Of a stretch of DNA of 8,328 nucleotides, positions 5,521-8,328 are shown piece by piece. The stretch lies in assembly GCA_903925435.1 (NCBI GenBank), contig CAIYFF010000649.1, positions 1 through 8,328 of the forward strand, in the 5' to 3' direction. The notes beneath the pieces were generated by a model. That model was given only the letters and a program-made list of their open reading frames with translations, had not been told where the DNA came from and ran no database searches. Source of the DNA: an uncultured Planctomycetota bacterium (GTDB lineage Bacteria > Planctomycetota > UBA1135 > UBA2386). Made by a program: the position numbers and the translations under genes. The stretch's first letter is position 1, and each line of letters opens with the position of its first letter.

Positions 5521-6534
5521 ATGCCGTGTTTGCAAATCCAGGCGGACTTGTCCGCCATGGTCGACGGCGAACTCGATCCACCGTCGGTGCGGCGCGTGAT
5601 GGTGCACAGCGACGTCTGCGATGGATGTCGTGAGTTCCTCGAGGGCATTCGCAGCCAAGTTCGATTGCACCGCGCGTCGCACGCGGCGATGGCGGAGTCG
5701 AATGGCGCGGGCAGCGCGGACGCGAAGGCCTCGGCGTTGCGCGCGAAGCTGACCGAGAACCGCGTCTGCCTCGGCCGCATCCTCTACGAGCTCGGCCGCG
5801 GCTTTGCGTTGATGGGCCTGTCGCCGGACTTCTCGCGCGACGTCGGAAAGGAGCCCGTGCCCGTGCCGGACCTTGCGATGCGCGGCAAGAGCTTCCTCGA
5901 TGAGGTGACGCGCTGGGCGCGCGGCGCTGGCCAGAGCGATGGTGAGTGGGTCGCGGCGAAGGATCTGTTGGAAGCCGGTGCGCACTCGTCGATCGAGAAC
6001 CTCGCGAAGGGCCAGCGGCTGTTGTCCGAGTGCCTCGCGTTGCAGCCAGACTTGCACGAAGCGCGCATCTACCTCGGCCTCGTGCACAGCGTGCGCGGCC
6101 AGCGCAGCCTCGCGCGGCGACAGTTCCACACGGTGCTCGACGCAACGACGGATCCGGTGATGCGCGCGTTTGCGCTGCTCAACCTCGGCAACGTGCATCT
6201 GCAAGAGGGCGACCCCGAGAGCGCGATTGCGGTGCTTCGCCAACTGGTCGATTCGGGCGTCGTCGGCAGCCAGCCGCGCTTTGGCATGGCCTACTTCAAC
6301 CTCGCGCTCGCATCGGGCCTGCTGCGGCGATTCGACGAGAGCCGAGCGTGGTTCCAACGCCTGCACGACGAGATGCCGCACAAGCGCAATCTCGTGGCGA
6401 GGGAGTTGACGAAGCGCAGCCAGTTCGTGCATCTATTGCGGATCAACCCAGAAGCCGAGCGTCGACTGGCCGCCGACTTCCCTGCGTGGTTCCCGCTGAC
6501 ATCGAACGCGCAACCCAAGACCGAAGCGAACTGA
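5521..6534 (+). CDS. soluble zf-HC2 and TPR protein, probable anti-sigma factor
   Basis: Likely cytoplasmic partner that binds and restrains the sigma factor encoded just upstream. Numbered from the ATG at 5521 (337 residues): a zinc-binding anti-sigma (ZAS/zf-HC2) domain at 1-50 with LSAMVDGELD followed by H29-x3-C33-x2-C36 and an additional N-terminal Cys3; a charged helical linker (about 55-150); then roughly three TPR-like helix pairs from about 155 to 290 (ECLALQPDLHEARIYLGLVH, FALLNLGNVHLQEGDPESAI, MAYFNLALASGLLRRFDESR). No transmembrane helix is visible, unlike the common membrane-bound anti-sigma factors, so a signal would arrive through a cytoplasmic protein, probably at the TPRs. 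A GTG at 5503 would add six residues; neither start has a clear Shine-Dalgarno. Its stop is one base before the next ATG. The domain calls are good; the anti-sigma role is inferred from the domain and gene order. Confidence 0.82.
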   Translation: MPCLQIQADLSAMVDGELDPPSVRRVMVHSDVCDGCREFLEGIRSQVRLHRASHAAMAESNGAGSADAKASALRAKLTENRVCLGRILYELGRGFALMGLSPDFSRDVGKEPVPVPDLAMRGKSFLDEVTRWARGAGQSDGEWVAAKDLLEAGAHSSIENLAKGQRLLSECLALQPDLHEARIYLGLVHSVRGQRSLARRQFHTVLDATTDPVMRAFALLNLGNVHLQEGDPESAIAVLRQLVDSGVVGSQPRFGMAYFNLALASGLLRRFDESRAWFQRLHDEMPHKRNLVARELTKRSQFVHLLRINPEAERRLAADFPAWFPLTSNAQPKTEAN

Positions 6535-6535
6535 G

Positions 6536-6985
6536 ATGAACGCATCCCTCAGAACCTTGCTGCTCGCGCTCGCGGCCTTCGTGTTCGCGCTCGCAGGCAT
6601 GTCGGCTGGCGGCGGTGGCGATGGCGGCGTGTGGATCCTGCCGCGCAGCAACCACGTGTGCAGCATCCCGACGACGGGCGCGCAGGTTCTGTTGCCGCCG
6701 CGCGATTGGCGCACGGTGTCGACGCCCAAGACCGATCTCGTGATGCAGTTGCCGTCCGAGATGGGCGCTGCTGTGGCGCAGGTCGTCGATCGCGCGACGC
6801 GCGTTGCGCTGCCGATCCGCATCGTCGGCAAGCAGATGACGATCCCGCTCGCATCGCTGCAGGTGCTGCTTCTGCAGCAAGGGCCCATGGTCGCGGACGG
6901 GCTTGTTGTCGATGCCAGCGGTTTCGGGTTGCGGCTCGCGATCCGTCGCATGAGCGCGACGGACCTGCGCATCGAAGTCTGGTGA
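6536..6985 (+). CDS. small exported protein, function unknown
   Basis: A 149-residue protein starting one base after the stop of the zf-HC2/TPR gene, so translation is probably coupled. Residues 1-24 are a classic signal peptide: MNASLR, a hydrophobic core of about 14 residues (LLLALAAFVFALAG), and possible signal peptidase I sites after ALA (20) or MSA (24). A Gly-rich stretch (GGGGDGG, 25-31) follows. The mature part (about 125 residues) has a single Cys42, which is not a lipobox, and alternating hydrophobic patterns suggesting beta strands (VALPIRIVGKQMTIPLASLQ; GLVVDASGFGLRLAI). It resembles no family I recognise. Gene order suggests it belongs to the same operon as the sigma and anti-sigma genes, as an exported sensor or effector, but nothing in the sequence proves that. 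Confidence 0.78.
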   Translation: MNASLRTLLLALAAFVFALAGMSAGGGGDGGVWILPRSNHVCSIPTTGAQVLLPPRDWRTVSTPKTDLVMQLPSEMGAAVAQVVDRATRVALPIRIVGKQMTIPLASLQVLLLQQGPMVADGLVVDASGFGLRLAIRRMSATDLRIEVW

Positions 6986-7004
6986 ACGCGGTTGGTGAAC
7001 GCGG
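6980..7004 (+). repeat. 12-bp tandem repeat at the end of the exported-protein gene
   Basis: TGGTGAACGCGG occurs twice, at 6980-6991 and 6993-7004, with a 13-base period. The first copy contains the last Trp codon and the TGA stop of the exported-protein gene. It looks like a small local duplication across the stop codon. Confidence 0.7.
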
Positions 7005-7018
7005 CGCGGCACCGCGCC
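7003..7018. terminator. possible weak bidirectional terminator hairpin between convergent genes
   Basis: GGCGCGG-CA-CCGCGCC is a perfect 7-bp GC-only inverted repeat in the 37-base gap between the stop codons of the exported-protein gene and the phosphodiesterase gene. On the plus strand it is followed by GATTT, a minimal T-run; on the minus strand no T-tract follows. Position favours a terminator role; the weak T-run argues for caution. Confidence 0.42.
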
Positions 7019-7022
7019 GATT

Positions 7023-7811
7023 TCACGCGAGCGAACGCAGCATGCGGCGCGGATCGTTGGTGCACATCGCGTCGACTCCCAGCGCGCGGCCGCCGTGCCA
7101 GCTCAGTTCGTCGTCGCTCGTGTAGGTGACGACGAGCAAGCCTGCCGCGTGCGCGCGGTCGATCGCGTCGCGCGTGAGTTCTGTCGCATGCCAGTGCACG
7201 AACGACGCGCCGATGCGCAGCGCCGCGGCAATCGCAGAGTCGTCGAGTTGCGCGTGCGCGTCGGTGGGGCCAAGCAGCCCGAGCGCGATGTCGTTTGCGA
7301 GCGAACGAACTCGCGCGACAAACTCCCAGTCGAACGACTGCACGAGCACGTGCTCTGCCGCGCCGCATCGTCGCAGGAGATCGACGTAGGCCTGCGCATC
7401 GCCGCCCTTGTGTTCGATCATCGGAATCGAGTTGGGCAGCATCACCGCGAGCGCCTGCTCCAGAGTCGGAATGCGCGCACCCGCGTGCTCGCTGCCCTTC
7501 CACGCGCCGGCGTCGAGCTGCTGCGCCCGCACCAGCGGCAAGTCTGCGATGCGCGCGCCTGGCCCCAGCGCCTTCGCGGCGTCGGTCGTGCGATCGAGCG
7601 TGAGGTCGTGCAGGCACACGAGTGCGCCGCACGAGGTCTGCTGCACGTCGAACTCCTGCATCTTCGCTCCCATCGCGACCGCGCTTGCGAACGCGGGCAG
7701 CGTGTTCTCGGGGAAGTTGCGACTGTCGCCTCGATGCGCGGTGACGACGGGGCGAGTGCGTGCGAGTTCGCGAAGGCGCGAGACGACGGGGAATGTTTGG
7801 GCAGACGTCAC
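7023..7811 (-). CDS. glycerophosphodiester phosphodiesterase (GDPD family)
   Basis: Hydrolyses glycerophosphodiesters from phospholipid turnover to glycerol-3-phosphate and an alcohol. The 262-residue product is the size of cytoplasmic UgpQ-like enzymes and has no signal peptide. TIM-barrel motifs are in the expected order: AHRGDSRNFPENT with His26-Arg27 and Glu36; EFDVQQT with metal ligands Glu53 and Asp55; LVCLHD with catalytic His68; IEHKGG with Glu133 and Lys135; VQSFDW at 157-162; VVTYTSDDE; and the C-terminal VDAMCTNDP that matches the DGIITDxP end motif. The start is a GTG at 7811, 15 to 25 residues before the first strand, with no clear Shine-Dalgarno; no better start lies before the HRG motif. 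It converges on the exported-protein gene and diverges from the partial gene at the right edge. The family is secure; the exact substrate is not known. Confidence 0.92.
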   Translation of the reverse strand: MTSAQTFPVVSRLRELARTRPVVTAHRGDSRNFPENTLPAFASAVAMGAKMQEFDVQQTSCGALVCLHDLTLDRTTDAAKALGPGARIADLPLVRAQQLDAGAWKGSEHAGARIPTLEQALAVMLPNSIPMIEHKGGDAQAYVDLLRRCGAAEHVLVQSFDWEFVARVRSLANDIALGLLGPTDAHAQLDDSAIAAALRIGASFVHWHATELTRDAIDRAHAAGLLVVTYTSDDELSWHGGRALGVDAMCTNDPRRMLRSLA

Positions 7812-7911
7812 GATGCGGTTCTATCGGCGCGCGTTCGCTCTCGACATGGGGCGGAATGCCACGCAACGGAGCCGAAGCTGCGATGCCGCGGTGGCCGATA
7901 CATGCGATGGC

Positions 7912-8328
7912 ATGGACAGAGCCGCCACCGGATCGCGCCCCGCAGCGACGTCCGCAGCGAACGCGCTGCAGGGCGTCCATGTGGCCACGGATGGCGACTT
8001 GCGCGACGTGTCGGTTCGCGTCGTTCCGGTCGCCGTCGGCGATCGGATCCGCGCGACCGTTGCGCAGATCGAGCAAGGCTTCGTGTGGCTCGGCTACCGC
8101 GGTTCCGTGTTTGCGGCGAAGGCGGATGCGGAGCTTCAGCCGGGCCAGAGCTACGACTTCGAGGTCACGCGCGTGGAGCCGCACGTGCAGCTTGCGCTCG
8201 TGCGCGGCGCCCCGACGGGATCTGCGTCGGATGCGGAGTCTGCGTCGCTGTCGGGCAAGAGCCTGGCGAAGTCGCTGATCGCGCTTGCTCGCTCGTTGCC
8301 GATTCGGACGAGCGCGGAGAGCGGTGGG
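7912..8328 (+). CDS. partial gene, FliK-like beta-domain protein (3' end outside window)
   Basis: An open frame with no stop to the window edge (139 codons visible from the ATG at 7912). Residues about 34-98 form a beta-rich domain: VSVRVVPVAVGDRIRATVAQ, FVWLGYRGSVFAAKA, LQPGQSYDFEVTRVEPHVQL. The pattern of GD-x-I-x-A-x-V, a central G-x-V, and LxPGQ followed by EV and a closing VxLxLV strand resembles the repeated small domain in flagellar hook-length control (FliK-like) proteins. That comparison is from memory of the pattern and is tentative. A Ser/Ala-rich linker and a helix (KSLAKSLIALARSLPI) follow. The frame stays open upstream to the ATGs at 7813 and 7846 and a GTG at 7891, but that stretch translates to unnatural Arg/Cys-rich sequence, so a start near 7891-7912 is preferred. 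No Shine-Dalgarno is visible. It diverges from the phosphodiesterase gene. Confidence 0.65.
   Translation, partial: MDRAATGSRPAATSAANALQGVHVATDGDLRDVSVRVVPVAVGDRIRATVAQIEQGFVWLGYRGSVFAAKADAELQPGQSYDFEVTRVEPHVQLALVRGAPTGSASDAESASLSGKSLAKSLIALARSLPIRTSAESGG

Noticed and set aside
6433..8184. A 583-codon minus-strand open frame spanning the exported-protein gene, the phosphodiesterase gene and the right-hand gene.
   Set aside because: It crosses three genes with clear domain or signal-peptide evidence and reads as low-complexity Arg/Ala-rich sequence, so it is a shadow.

Overview
This is a GC-rich bacterial chromosomal segment, roughly 65% G+C by eye, with eight recognisable genes on both strands and no RNA gene, insertion sequence or CRISPR array. 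The source is probably a Planctomycetota-like or similar high-GC environmental bacterium. The reasons are a RocA-type pyrroline-5-carboxylate dehydrogenase, a sigma-70/ECF-type factor followed by a soluble zinc-finger and TPR protein, weak or absent Shine-Dalgarno sequences before most genes, and many lineage-specific proteins. This placement is an inference; Myxococcota or Acidobacteriota are not excluded.

Left part, minus strand (44-3418). Three genes read leftwards: queG (epoxyqueuosine reductase, last step of queuosine tRNA modification), a 61-residue protein with two CxxC pairs, and pruA (second step of proline breakdown to glutamate). A strong intrinsic terminator (1657-1697) lies between the small zinc protein and pruA, and a candidate pruA promoter overlaps the end of its T-tract, so the two are probably separate transcription units. 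A 332-base gap full of short inverted repeats separates queG from the small zinc protein.

Middle part, plus strand (3532-6985). A gene divergent from queG encodes what looks like a degenerate histidine kinase: the phospho-accepting His, the N-box Asn and the G1-box Asp all appear to be missing. After a 178-base spacer with three inverted repeats comes a close-packed set: a sigma-70-family factor with long extra N- and C-terminal parts and an excellent ribosome binding site, a soluble zf-HC2 (HxxxCxxC) protein fused to TPR repeats that is the probable anti-sigma factor, and a small protein with a signal peptide that starts one base after the previous stop. This sigma / soluble anti-sigma / exported protein set, possibly with the pseudokinase, is the most system-like part of the window.

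Right part (7023-8328). A cytoplasmic glycerophosphodiester phosphodiesterase gene converges on the exported-protein gene; a short GC hairpin lies between the two stop codons. Divergent from it, a plus-strand gene runs off the right edge. Its visible part resembles the small beta-rich domain seen in flagellar hook-length control (FliK-like) proteins, a tentative assignment.
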